A stretch of 64,000 nucleotides of DNA from Nostoc sp. GT001 (GTDB lineage Bacteria > Cyanobacteriota > Cyanobacteriia > Cyanobacteriales > Nostocaceae), in the NCBI RefSeq assembly GCF_030382115.1, contig NZ_JAUDRJ010000003.1:689777-753776 (forward strand), read 5' to 3'. Shown in pieces: positions 27,628 to 36,169 of the stretch. Below the pieces are notes generated by a model. That model was not told the DNA's origin and ran no database searches. It worked only from the letters and a program-made list of their open reading frames with translations. Within the stretch, counting starts at the first letter, position 1; each line of letters starts with the position of its first letter. The translations under genes were made by a program, and so were the position numbers.

Positions 27628-29379
27628 ATGGAACCTATTTACTGGAATTGCATAATTGCTCACAGCATCACTGCATTTTCATATTTTGGTATCCCCATAG
27701 TAATAGGGGTTTTCTTTGCCAAAACTAAGGCAACTATCCCTTCTAAGTTTTGGCTAGCTTTTTTGTTATCAGGTGGATTCGTACTATTTTGCGGATTTCA
27801 TCACTTTTTGGCGATCTTTGAGCCATATACGGCAGTGTCCCTGCTGCACTTATGCGTACTTGATGTAATGGCGTTTATTTCCTTGTCTGCCTTACTCTAC
27901 CTGACGCCAACCGCTTATCTAGTTGTAAAGGCGATCGCCAGATATCAAGAAGATACTCGTGAACTTCAACGCAGCCAGCAGATGCAACGGCTATTCCTAG
28001 ATCAGGGGCCATTTGCAGCATATATCAAAGATGAGCAATCTAGAGTGCTTTACTACAACCAGGAAATACAGTCTAGATTTTCTGTAAATTCACAAGAATG
28101 GTTAGGAAAAACGGATAGTGAATTCTTGCCAGATCCAGAAGAGGGGCGGCGAGTAATGGAAAACGATCGAATCGTTTTGAAGACTCTACGTCCTTTGAAG
28201 CTAATTGAAGAGGTAAAAGTATCTGGTAACAATCAGCCGTGCTACTGGCTATCATTTAAGTTTCCGTTTAGCGATTACGCAACGGGCGCTTACCGTATTG
28301 GGGGAATCAGTATTGATATCACAGAATCTATAGAAGCACAGCGATCGCTCACTGATTTAAATCGGCAGCTAGAAGAAAAAACACTGGAATTGGAAGCAAA
28401 AAAACGAGAACTTATATATCTCTCAGATATGGCGGATATGCTTTATTCCTGCGAGTCTGAAGATGAGGTGTATCAGGTAGTCGCTTTAACGTGTTCCAAG
28501 CTGTTTCCGAATATGAGTGGTTCTATTTATATAATTGCTAATTCCAAAAATTATGTTCAGATGAATAGTTTTTGGGGAGGTGAAAAAAGCAGTAAACAAA
28601 TATTTTCACTATCTGATTGTTGGGCATTGCGGAGAGGAAAGTTAAATCTTTCATCGCCTCGGAATTCAGGATTAATTTGCAGTCACTTAATAGAGCCAGT
28701 TAGCGGCACACATTTGTGTGTTCCATTGTTTACACAAGGCCAAGTAGTTGGGATATTACACATTGATGCACTTGAAGAAATCAGTCCAGAAGATCAACAA
28801 ACTTCTGAGATTATTGCTAGAACATTAGGCATTGCACTGAATAATTTATCGATAAAACAACGTCTAACCCATGAGAACTTGCGGGATGGGATGACCCAAC
28901 TATTCAATCAAAGCTATATGCAAAGCATAACGGAACAAAGGCTAGCAGAAGCCGAACGATCGGGACAACCTCTTAGTATTATTTTCCTTGATATCGATAA
29001 CTTCAAGTCTTACAACTCGCGTTATGGTCATGTGACTGCCAACATTGTTCTCCAGGGATTAGCAAAGTTACTGTTAAAATCTATTCGCTCTTTTGATATT
29101 GCTTGCAGATGGGGTGGTGAAGAATTTGTGATTGTGATGCCTAATATGACACTGGAAACGCTCAGGAAGCGAGTAGAACAATTAAGGCTAGATATTGAAC
29201 AAATGCAATTGAGAGACGGCGATCAGATCCTCGAAAGGATCACTGCTTCTTTTGGAATAGCTGTATCAGAACCAGGAATTACGGTTAAGGATTTGCTAAA
29301 TCGAGCAAATCAAGCGATGCTTGAGGCAAAGCGAACAGGGAAGAATCGAGTTAGAGAATATATAAATACCTATAATTGA
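27628..29379 (+). CDS. ethylene-receptor-like membrane PAS-GAF-GGDEF diguanylate cyclase
   Basis: This 583-residue protein starts with three membrane helices (about 9-30, 42-63, 72-102). Their sequence follows the ethylene-binding domain of plant ETR1. Y19, P23, C55 and H59 align with ETR1 Tyr32, Pro36, Cys65 and His69 (the last two bind copper), but the Asp25 position is H12. A PAS domain (about 118-240) and a GAF domain (about 262-400) follow. The GGDEF domain has GGEEF at 496-500 and an inhibitory RxxD site (RSFD) five residues upstream. It likely makes cyclic di-GMP under control of a small hydrophobic or redox ligand. That ligand is inferred. Confidence 0.85.
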   Translation: MEPIYWNCIIAHSITAFSYFGIPIVIGVFFAKTKATIPSKFWLAFLLSGGFVLFCGFHHFLAIFEPYTAVSLLHLCVLDVMAFISLSALLYLTPTAYLVVKAIARYQEDTRELQRSQQMQRLFLDQGPFAAYIKDEQSRVLYYNQEIQSRFSVNSQEWLGKTDSEFLPDPEEGRRVMENDRIVLKTLRPLKLIEEVKVSGNNQPCYWLSFKFPFSDYATGAYRIGGISIDITESIEAQRSLTDLNRQLEEKTLELEAKKRELIYLSDMADMLYSCESEDEVYQVVALTCSKLFPNMSGSIYIIANSKNYVQMNSFWGGEKSSKQIFSLSDCWALRRGKLNLSSPRNSGLICSHLIEPVSGTHLCVPLFTQGQVVGILHIDALEEISPEDQQTSEIIARTLGIALNNLSIKQRLTHENLRDGMTQLFNQSYMQSITEQRLAEAERSGQPLSIIFLDIDNFKSYNSRYGHVTANIVLQGLAKLLLKSIRSFDIACRWGGEEFVIVMPNMTLETLRKRVEQLRLDIEQMQLRDGDQILERITASFGIAVSEPGITVKDLLNRANQAMLEAKRTGKNRVREYINTYN

Positions 29380-29469
29380 AGAATAAAGAATTTAGAATAC
29401 CGCAAGCAGTCAAACAATTTTAGATTTTAGATTTTAGATTGACTCCATGACTTTATAAATTTACCCTAT

Positions 29470-29508
29470 AAAAAAACAACTCCCTGAAGATGTGGGAGTT
29501 GTTTTTTT
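29470..29508. terminator. bidirectional intrinsic terminator
   Basis: The arms AAAAAACAACTCCC and GGGAGTTGTTTTTT form a long stem with A and T tracts on both sides, serving the convergent GGDEF gene and mraY. Confidence 0.92.
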
Positions 29509-29532
29509 ATATTCAAGCAGTTTTTAAAACAT

Positions 29533-30636
29533 TTAGAAAGGTGCGATCGCTAAACAGATGGTAGCCAAAATAGCAGCGATTATATAAAACACTCCAACCA
29601 CTTGCAATTCTGACCAGCCAGTAAGTTCCAAATGATGGTGTAAGGGTGCCATTTTGAAGAGACGTTTGCCTTTGCCATCAGGCCCCTTCGTGGCTTTGTA
29701 ATAACTTACCTGTGCCATGACTGAAAGGGTTTCTACAAAGAAGATACCACTGAGAATAAATAGACCTACTAAGGTGTTTGTCAATAGTGCTACAGCAGCT
29801 AAAGCTCCTCCCAGTGCCAGGGAACCAGTATCTCCCATGAAAACGCGGGCTGGGTTGCGATTATGGGCTAAGAAACCTAAGCACCCACCACTTAAAGCAG
29901 CACAGAAAACCATCAATCCTGGTACTGTTGGTGCGACTAAAGCACCTAATGCTAAAAGTGCGATCGCTACTGTTCCTGCTGCCAAGCCATCAATACCATC
30001 TGTTAAATTAGTCGCATTACTTTCTGCAACTAGTACAAAACCTGCTAAAGGCCAAAATAGGAATCCTAATGGTAGTGTGAAGCCCACCCAAGGCAAAGCA
30101 ATATTTGTAATATTAGAAGGTTGATTAAACATCAGCCATAGACAAAACACAGCTGCAAAACTCACCTGCAAAGCTAGTTTTGTGCGGGGAGATATACCTT
30201 TATTTGATTTCCGGCGCAGAATTTGCCAATCATCAAGCCAGCCAATCAATCCATAGCTGATTGTCAAAGCCGAAACTGCAAGCACCTCTTTAGAAAAGTT
30301 AGACAATATACAGGCAATCAGCACAGATACAGGTATAAAAAATATACCGCCCATTGTGGGAGTACCTGCCTTTTTTAGATGAGCTTGTGGCCCATCTTCG
30401 CGAATTATTTGTCCAGTTTTAAGTGCTTGAAGTAAAGGTATTACCCAATAGCCCACCACACCTGAACCCAACGCACACAACAGTAGTGGCAGAGTTAGCG
30501 ACATACTTTGCCACGGTAGCCGATTGGCCATCGAATCCAAGAAAAAAGCTGTTGTACCTAACCCTACGGCTAATAAAGAGGCTAGAGCGATTCCAGAAAT
30601 GTTTAATCCTTGCTCAGGAGATAATTTAGCGTCCAC
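29533..30636 (-). CDS. mraY: phospho-N-acetylmuramoyl-pentapeptide-transferase
   Basis: MraY makes lipid I from UDP-MurNAc-pentapeptide and undecaprenyl phosphate, the first membrane step of peptidoglycan synthesis. The 367-residue protein has about ten membrane segments. Family motifs are KKAGTPTMGG, the WLDDWQ aspartates, NLTDGIDGLAAG and the MAPLHHHLEL histidine cluster. It is a single gene ending at the bidirectional terminator. Confidence 0.97.
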   Translation of the reverse strand: MDAKLSPEQGLNISGIALASLLAVGLGTTAFFLDSMANRLPWQSMSLTLPLLLCALGSGVVGYWVIPLLQALKTGQIIREDGPQAHLKKAGTPTMGGIFFIPVSVLIACILSNFSKEVLAVSALTISYGLIGWLDDWQILRRKSNKGISPRTKLALQVSFAAVFCLWLMFNQPSNITNIALPWVGFTLPLGFLFWPLAGFVLVAESNATNLTDGIDGLAAGTVAIALLALGALVAPTVPGLMVFCAALSGGCLGFLAHNRNPARVFMGDTGSLALGGALAAVALLTNTLVGLFILSGIFFVETLSVMAQVSYYKATKGPDGKGKRLFKMAPLHHHLELTGWSELQVVGVFYIIAAILATICLAIAPF

Positions 30637-30715
30637 AGAAGTTTCCCTTCACTCCACACTTATAAAATTGAATACCAGTAACTAGGGATACTACCAAGTC
30701 CCTAGCCTGAAAAGG

Positions 30716-30958
30716 CTAATTCTCAGCGATTCCTATATCATCATCGTCATCATCATCGAGGTCGTAGCCAATTCCATCATCTACACCCATTAGGGAGTCT
30801 ATTCCTTCTTCGTTATCTCGAAAATCCGGTTCGTGAACGTCACGGGCAATGATGCGACCGTTATTTTGTAACCAGTCCAACAAAGAGGACTCTGGTTTTA
30901 GGGGGATGACATCGGCTCGTTGGTTACGAGCCGCTTCACGTAATGGAGAGTTCAACAT
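30716..30958 (-). CDS. small acidic conserved cyanobacterial protein (DUF3134-like)
   Basis: This 80-residue protein starts MLNSPLREAARNQRADVIP, has a WLQNNGRIIARDV segment, and ends in an aspartate-rich tail with seven consecutive Asp (67-75). The N-terminal pattern is that of a small conserved cyanobacterial family that I recall as DUF3134; the name is from memory. No function is known. The acidic tail may bind cations or basic partners. Confidence 0.7.
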   Translation of the reverse strand: MLNSPLREAARNQRADVIPLKPESSLLDWLQNNGRIIARDVHEPDFRDNEEGIDSLMGVDDGIGYDLDDDDDDDIGIAEN

Positions 30959-31202
30959 ATCGAGTCAGGTCAAGAAAAGGTTTACGTAAGTTGACATTTA
31001 GAGTCTATCACTTGAGACGGATTAATTTAGTTATCTTTTCAACCCTTTAGTTGATAAATCCGCATTCAGATAGAAATTTTTTTATTTAATAAGCATAAGG
31101 CTTAAGTCAAGCGATTCTTAGTAATTTTTATGGCTCTACATATATGTCATTAATATCTTGTTTATGCTGATGGAAAGTGAGTGATTTTTGAGGTGACAGG
31201 CG

Positions 31203-31787
31203 ATGATGGGAAAAGCGGCTCTTATCGATGCGATCGCTGGTACAAATCGCGGTCTACTGGCGACCGAAGAACAGAAACAAGCTATCTTAGCAGCGATCGC
31301 CAATTTAGAAGACTTTAATCCTACACCCCGTCCGGTGGAAGCTAGTAATTTGCTAGATGGCAATTGGCGATTACTATACACCACTAGCAAGGCTCTTTTA
31401 AACTTAGATCGTCTACCTTTGTGCAAACTGGGTCAAATCTATCAGTGTATCCGGGTAGAGACTACCAGTGTTTACAACATAGCTGAGATTTATGGCTTAC
31501 CTTATTTAGAAGGATTAGTCAGCGTTGCTGCTAAATTTGAGCCTGTTTCAGGTCGGCGTGTCCAAGTAAAATTTGAGCGTTCTATTATCGGCTTACAACG
31601 TTTAATAGAATACAATTCTCCGGTAACTTTTATCCAACAAATTGAAGAAGGTAGAAAATTTCCCGGAATTGATGTTGCCATAAACAGTGACAAACAGCAA
31701 GGCTGGTTAGATATCACTTATATAGATAACGATCTGCGGATCGGCAGAGGTAATGAGGGAAGTGTGTTTGTCTTAACTAAAACATAA
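31203..31787 (+). CDS. PAP/fibrillin (plastoglobulin) family protein
   Basis: This 194-residue protein shows the plastid lipid-associated protein pattern: a helical N-terminus, then LLDGNWRLLYTTSK, VSVAAKFEPVSGRRVQVKFER, and the end LDITYIDNDLRIGRGNEGSV. Fibrillins bind hydrophobic molecules (for example carotenoids or quinones) at thylakoids and affect photosystem stress tolerance. ATG at 31203 is followed by a second ATG; either start fits. A HIP1 site occurs near its 5' end. Confidence 0.9.
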   Translation: MMGKAALIDAIAGTNRGLLATEEQKQAILAAIANLEDFNPTPRPVEASNLLDGNWRLLYTTSKALLNLDRLPLCKLGQIYQCIRVETTSVYNIAEIYGLPYLEGLVSVAAKFEPVSGRRVQVKFERSIIGLQRLIEYNSPVTFIQQIEEGRKFPGIDVAINSDKQQGWLDITYIDNDLRIGRGNEGSVFVLTKT

Positions 31788-31890
31788 GCTTTTACAAAAT
31801 AGCTATTTGCGAATGAAGGTACGCTATAACGTCTACCTTGTCAAGTAGGGTCTGATACCTTTTGCAATTTTGGATGTGCTATGGAGTCGG

Positions 31891-31981
31891 GAGTGAAGAA
31901 GGGAATAGGGTACAGGTTACAGATTATTCCCTATCAGCTTTCTACCTGTAACCTCTCCCCTAATCCAATGCCCACTCCCCA
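31891..31981. repeat. dispersed intergenic repeat, copy 2
   Basis: This copy begins GAGTGAAGAAGGGAATAG, with TACAGGTTAC and CTGTAACCT complementary, and matches the copy at 1773-1865. It occupies part of the roughly 300-base spacer before psaE, in which no gene is seen. Confidence 0.7.
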
Positions 31982-32088
31982 ATTCAGACAAATAACTTAA
32001 CAAAGACTCTTGCTGCGACCTTGAGGTTGTAGAGTGAAATCAATTAGCCCTCTAGATTGGCGATTGATAACTAAAAGGGAAAATAATC

Positions 32089-32304
32089 ATGGTTCAACGT
32101 GGTTCTAAAGTACGTATTCTCCGCCCTGAATCCTACTGGTTTCAGGATCTAGGAACTGTGGCTTCCATCGACCAAAGCGGCATCAAATACCCTGTAATTG
32201 TCCGCTTTGAAAAGGTCAATTACTCTGGTATCAATACCAACAACTTTGCCCAGGATGAATTAGTCGAGGTTGAAGCACCAAAGGCTAAAGCACCGAAAAA
32301 ATAG
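32089..32304 (+). CDS. psaE: photosystem I subunit IV
   Basis: This 71-residue peripheral stromal-side subunit of photosystem I has the SH3-like sequence [20 protein letters not shown] and the [20 protein letters not shown] region. PsaE supports ferredoxin docking and cyclic electron flow. Its C-terminal KAKAPKK tail is slightly longer than in some homologues. It is a single transcription unit with an AAAGGGAAA-type upstream sequence. Confidence 0.97.
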   Translation: MVQRGSKVRILRPESYWFQDLGTVASIDQSGIKYPVIVRFEKVNYSGINTNNFAQDELVEVEAPKAKAPKK

Positions 32305-32454
32305 CAGCAAAGCTACAAGGGGGTTGTTTGATGCGATGATGAAGGGTAGTCTTAAGTCTGAAGTATGAAGTCTGAAAATTTCAGTTCATTCATTCTTTGT
32401 CCTAGCCTACCCTAATCTAAGAGAGCCGCCCTGCGGGTATTTACGGTTTCTTTT

Positions 32455-32497
32455 GGGTAGTAATACGAGCCATCTACGGCTATGTAAGTTACTACCC
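32455..32497. repeat. hairpin downstream of psaE
   Basis: GGGTAGTAA (32455-32463) pairs with TTACTACCC (32489-32497), with an inner AGCC/GGCT stem. Confidence 0.55.
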
Positions 32498-32555
32498 CAT
32501 CTCTTCTAGCTCGAACCCTCAAATAAATCACAATTGCCTGCTTAACTCAGCTTAA

Positions 32556-33410
32556 ATGCCTGAACTGCCTGAAGTTGAAACAGTCCGAAAGGGTCTAAAT
32601 CAATTGACCCTCAATCAAGAAATCACGGGTGGAGATGTGTTGCTTGATCGCACCATCGCCTACCCGTTTTCTGTTGGTGAGTTTGTTAATGGAATTAAAA
32701 ATAATGCGATTGCTACTTGGCATCGTCGCGGTAAATATCTCCTCGCCGAACTCTCTTCGTCTTCCGGCTGGCTAGGAGTTCATCTGCGAATGACTGGTCA
32801 ACTATTATGGCTGGATAGAGATGAAGCATTACACAAGCACACGCGGGTTAGATTATTCTTTGGGGATCGGCAGGAATTGCGCTTTGTTGACCAGCGAACC
32901 TTCGGTAAAATATGGTGGGTTCCGCCTGGTGTTGCTGTTGAAAGTATTATGACTGGTTTGGCAAAACTGGCAGCAGATCCATTTTCAGCCGAATTCACTG
33001 TCGAGTATCTAGCAAACAAACTCCACAACCGCCGCCGTCCAATAAAGACTGCGCTACTGGATCAATCGGTGGTGGCGGGATTAGGTAACATCTATGCTGA
33101 TGAAGCATTATTTAAGAGTGGGATTTTACCTGAAACCTTGTGTATAGATTTGCAGCTAAAGCAAATTGAACTTTTGCGAACCGCCATCATTCAAGTGTTA
33201 GAAACCAGTATTGAGGCTGGTGGTACGACATTTAGTAATTTCTTAAATGTTAAAGGTACTAACGGCAATTATGGTGGTGTAGCCTGGGTTTATAACCGCG
33301 CTGGGGAACCCTGTCGAGTTTGTGGTACATCAATTCAACGGATCAGGTTAGCTGGGCGATCTAGTCATTTTTGCTCCCAGTGTCAAACTTTGCGGGGAGT
33401 TAGGAGTTAG
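32556..33410 (+). CDS. mutM: formamidopyrimidine-DNA glycosylase
   Basis: MutM (Fpg) excises 8-oxoguanine and formamidopyrimidines and nicks the DNA. The catalytic proline and glutamate are at the N-terminus (MPELPEVETVRKGL); Pro2 is the nucleophile. The helix-two-turn-helix contains VAGLGNIYADEAL. The C-terminal zinc finger has CRVCGT and FCSQCQ. Its 284 residues are the usual length. It ends in a GTTAGGA heptamer repeat, so the last two or three residues (GVRS) may be repeat-derived. Confidence 0.96.
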   Translation: MPELPEVETVRKGLNQLTLNQEITGGDVLLDRTIAYPFSVGEFVNGIKNNAIATWHRRGKYLLAELSSSSGWLGVHLRMTGQLLWLDRDEALHKHTRVRLFFGDRQELRFVDQRTFGKIWWVPPGVAVESIMTGLAKLAADPFSAEFTVEYLANKLHNRRRPIKTALLDQSVVAGLGNIYADEALFKSGILPETLCIDLQLKQIELLRTAIIQVLETSIEAGGTTFSNFLNVKGTNGNYGGVAWVYNRAGEPCRVCGTSIQRIRLAGRSSHFCSQCQTLRGVRS

Positions 33411-33420
33411 GAGTTAGGAG
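33397..33420. repeat. GTTAGGA heptamer tandem repeat at the end of mutM
   Basis: Three consecutive GTTAGGA units overlap the mutM stop codon. Confidence 0.75.
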
Positions 33421-33527
33421 TACAGACGCGACCAATCGCTTCTGTACAGCATTAAGAGTTTTCACTTCTAACTCGGAACTCTTTTAAAATGCAGGTGAAA
33501 GACGTTACAAATTTGAGAGAGGAACTC

Positions 33528-33743
33528 ATGGCAGTCAAAAAAGGAGATATGGTTCGCGCTGTGCGCGAGAAACTAGAAAACAGTCTGGAGGCTAAAGCCA
33601 GTGATACTCGCTTTCCTCCTTATTTGTTTGAAACCAAGGGCGAAATTGTCGATATTAAAGGTGATTACGCCCTGATTAAGTTTGGGAAAGTGCCAACACC
33701 TAATATTTGGTTACGTGTGGATCAACTCGAAGAGTTTAAATAA
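33528..33743 (+). CDS. ndhO: NAD(P)H-quinone oxidoreductase subunit O
   Basis: This 71-residue cyanobacterial NDH-1 subunit starts [19 protein letters not shown] and has the [15 protein letters not shown] and [16 protein letters not shown] segments. NdhO is a small peripheral subunit of the photosynthetic complex I and tunes cyclic electron flow. The frame is open back to 33489, but GAGAGGAACTC precedes the ATG at 33528, which is preferred. Confidence 0.95.
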   Translation: MAVKKGDMVRAVREKLENSLEAKASDTRFPPYLFETKGEIVDIKGDYALIKFGKVPTPNIWLRVDQLEEFK

Positions 33744-33749
33744 GTAAAA

Positions 33750-33803
33750 AGAATTCAGGAGTCAGAATTCAGAATTCAGCATTTATTCTGACTCCTGAAT
33801 TCT
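33750..33803. terminator. long perfect hairpin between ndhO and mdh
   Basis: A perfect 19-bp stem is formed by 33750-33768 and 33785-33803, around a 16-base loop. It lies directly after ndhO; the T run is weak, so it may act as a transcript-end stabiliser or be a repeat. Confidence 0.7.
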
Positions 33804-33831
33804 TGCTGAGAAAAATCGCATCTTAATATTT

Positions 33832-34806
33832 ATGTCTTCTTCCCCTAACTCCTCAATTGTCTGTAATTTACCCCGTGTCACCATCGTGGGTGCGGGTAGG
33901 GTTGGTAGTACTTTAGCTCAACGTGTTGCAGAGAAAAACCTGGCAGATGTCGTTTTACTAGATATTATTGCGGGAATGCCTCAAGGTTTGGCGCTGGATT
34001 TGATGGAAGCCAGGGGAATTGAAATACATAATCGCCAGATTATCGGCACAAATAATTATGCTGATACATCTGGTTCCCAAATCGTGGTGATTACCGCCGG
34101 ACTTCCCCGCAAACCAGGGATGAGTCGGGATGATTTGCTGAAAACCAATGCCAAAATTGTGGTGGAAGCGGCAAAAAATGCGATCGCTCATTCTCCTAAT
34201 GCTATTTTTATTGTTGTCACCAACCCGTTGGATGTGATGACTTATTTAGCTTGGCAAGCAACTGGTTTACCACGCGATCGCATTATGGGTATGGCTGGTG
34301 TGTTAGATTCTGCCCGTTTTGAAACCTTCATTGCCCTAGAATTAGGCGTTTTACCTGCCGATGTCAAAGCGATGGTATTGGGTAGCCACGGCGATTTAAT
34401 GGTTCCCTTGTCTCGTTATGCTACCGTTAACGGCATTCCTATCACTGAATTGCTGGATGCAGCCACAATTGAACGCTTGGTAGAAAGAACTCGCAACGGT
34501 GGCGCAGAAATTGTGGAATTGATGCAGACGGGTGGTGCTTTTTTTGCTCCGGCGTCGGCTACTAGTGTGATGGTAGAATCGATTTTATTAAATCAGTCGC
34601 GGTTGCTTCCTGTGGCGACGTATCTGCAAGGTGAATACGGTTTAGAAGATGTTGTAATTGGTGTTCCCTGTCGGTTGGGATGCGGTGGAATTGAGAGTGT
34701 TTTGGAATTGACGCTGACTGATGAAGAAAGAGAGGGCTTGCATACTTCGGCTCGATCTGTGCGTCAAAATATTGAGCGATCGCAGGAAATAATTTGTAAT
34801 TCGTAA
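33832..34806 (+). CDS. mdh: malate dehydrogenase
   Basis: This 324-residue NAD-dependent dehydrogenase of the lactate/malate family has the Rossmann motif VTIVGAGRVGSTLAQ, the VTNPLDVMTY segment, the DSARFE region with the substrate arginine, and the catalytic His in GSHGDLMVPL. The substrate-binding Arg residues in LPRKPGMSRDDLL favour malate over lactate. It interconverts malate and oxaloacetate. The C-terminus runs almost into a hairpin. Confidence 0.93.
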   Translation: MSSSPNSSIVCNLPRVTIVGAGRVGSTLAQRVAEKNLADVVLLDIIAGMPQGLALDLMEARGIEIHNRQIIGTNNYADTSGSQIVVITAGLPRKPGMSRDDLLKTNAKIVVEAAKNAIAHSPNAIFIVVTNPLDVMTYLAWQATGLPRDRIMGMAGVLDSARFETFIALELGVLPADVKAMVLGSHGDLMVPLSRYATVNGIPITELLDAATIERLVERTRNGGAEIVELMQTGGAFFAPASATSVMVESILLNQSRLLPVATYLQGEYGLEDVVIGVPCRLGCGGIESVLELTLTDEEREGLHTSARSVRQNIERSQEIICNS

Positions 34807-34831
34807 TTTGTATAAATAGTAGCCAAAATAA

Positions 34832-34864
34832 AAAGCAGTAGGTTCAAATCCCACTGCTTTATTT
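34832..34864 (+). terminator. terminator-like hairpin after mdh
   Basis: AAAAGCAGT pairs with ACTGCTTT around a loop containing GGTTCAAATCC. The loop resembles a tRNA T-arm, but no tRNA body is present. Confidence 0.65.
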
Positions 34865-34919
34865 GTTATTCCAAAATTCATCACCCTATAAAAACCAATA
34901 TCACCAGATTGGTTTCGCG

Positions 34920-35252
34920 TTAGCGGCGAGAATCCTGATCTGCGGGGTCGCCGTAGGGATCTTCGCTGGCTGGACGGACATCACCAAACTCCCCTCTGTC
35001 TGCGGGGTCGCCGTAAGGGTCTTCGCTAGCTGGGCGAACATTGCCGTAAGACGAGATATCTGCGGGGTCGCCGTAAGGGTCTTCGCTAGCTGGGCGAACA
35101 TTGCTGTAAGATGCCGGGTCTGCGGGATCGCCGTAGGGATCTTCGCTGGCTGGACGTACATTGCGATTGCGGAATTCGGCATCTTGATCGGCTTGATCGC
35201 TGTTCGATCCCAAAAGTAAGTCTTTCGCCTTTCGGAAAAATTCATTTACCAT
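34920..35252 (-). CDS. small protein with four 20-residue tandem repeats
   Basis: The 110-residue protein starts MVNEFFRKAKDLLLGSNSDQ. It then has four units of 20 residues, each built on VRPASEDPYGDPAD followed by a variable five-residue linker. The matching DNA is a near-perfect 60-bp tandem array over about 34920-35165. Frames on both strands stay open across the array, but this is the frame with a clean start and a preceding GGAGACAG sequence. The units are acidic and Pro-rich, so probably disordered. I do not know a function; homologues of this repeat are common in heterocystous cyanobacteria by recollection. Confidence 0.75.
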   Translation of the reverse strand: MVNEFFRKAKDLLLGSNSDQADQDAEFRNRNVRPASEDPYGDPADPASYSNVRPASEDPYGDPADISSYGNVRPASEDPYGDPADRGEFGDVRPASEDPYGDPADQDSRR

Positions 35253-35342
35253 AATCTGTCTCCTGATTTAAGTTCGTGTTTCCGACGGGCGCGATCGGCG
35301 TTATCCTCCAGGAAACCCGCTTTATACACACGCTTCGCCGAT

Positions 35343-35831
35343 CTAGAGTGCTGGAGCTGCGGATGAAGTTATACCAGTTAGATCGCGACCTGTAGCACTC
35401 CGGTTATAACCTTGGAATTCCCGATACTTTTGTGCTTCAGATTCTGGTACTCGAATTCCTTCTGATGGTGGCGTTACCCAGTGAGCGCGATGTTCAGCAT
35501 CACGGTAATATACACGCCCGTTCTTGGATAGATAGTATTTACCTTGCGCTCCTTCTTGGGGAGCATTTTTATGCTGGTTGTACATATAGTAAAGTGCCGC
35601 AGCTCCCGCCAAAAGTGCCACTTTTTGCCCCGTACCCAATCCTTTCTTAACTTCGGTTTGGTTTGTGCGATCGCTCACTGTTCTACCAATGGTGTCATCT
35701 ACTGGTGGTGGAACATTAGCCTTTTGGGAACCGCCTCCGCAGCTACTCAGCAAGGGCACCATTAACAATGCCGAAAGCAGCACTGCAAATAGACGCGAAA
35801 CTATTTTACGTTCTTTATATATTGTGTTCAT
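35343..35831 (-). CDS. lipoprotein of unknown function
   Basis: This 162-residue protein has a signal peptide ending in a lipobox (LLSSCGGGS; Cys about residue 31). A predicted membrane or amphipathic helix (KVALLAGAAALYYMYN) follows. The C-terminal part contains YYLSKNGRVYYRD and HWVTPPSEGIRVPESEAQKY. The tyrosine-rich segment looks like a small beta-sheet domain. Lgt from this window would lipidate it. Its neighbour on the same strand is the 20-residue repeat protein, 90 bases downstream. Function is unknown. Confidence 0.8.
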   Translation of the reverse strand: MNTIYKERKIVSRLFAVLLSALLMVPLLSSCGGGSQKANVPPPVDDTIGRTVSDRTNQTEVKKGLGTGQKVALLAGAAALYYMYNQHKNAPQEGAQGKYYLSKNGRVYYRDAEHRAHWVTPPSEGIRVPESEAQKYREFQGYNRSATGRDLTGITSSAAPAL

Positions 35832-36169
35832 TGGATTTCGTTCTCACCTGTATTTGCTAAAAGCCTTGCTGTTGCAAAAACAAAGTTGGAATTCTTGTTA
35901 TTTCGCTGGGAATTGAAAAAACATATACCACTTAATTTACAACTGCACAGCTACAGCCTTTCTCTGTCATGATCGTCGATTTTCTCAAGCATTCCATCCC
36001 GCCTTTGAGAGAAACTGCATTCATCCCAAGGAAATATATTGTTGATTTTTGATGAGTCTATTTAGCTAAAACGCCGAAATCTTCAGCAATTTCTCGGTTA
36101 TTTTTTCTGCATAAATAACTTAGAAAGATACAGTTACTATGATGCTTTTTCTCAAAAAATACACTCAAT
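35832..36169. other. spacer before the ATPase/nuclease cassette
   Basis: Nothing gene-like is seen in these 338 bases. The region is AT-rich and carries divergent upstream sequence for the lipoprotein gene (-) and the cassette (+). No integration site or inverted repeat could be identified. Confidence 0.4.

Noticed and set aside
34832..34864. tRNA 3' end / attachment-site remnant
   Set aside because: The loop GGTTCAAATCC resembles a T-arm, but no acceptor or anticodon arm can be built from the flanking sequence. A simple terminator hairpin explains it better.
34863..35245. Proteins in the other frames of the 60-bp tandem array (+ strand 34863-35219 and - strand 34901-35245)
   Set aside because: These frames stay open only because the repeat lacks stops in several frames. 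The frame starting 35252 has the clean start and ribosome-binding sequence.
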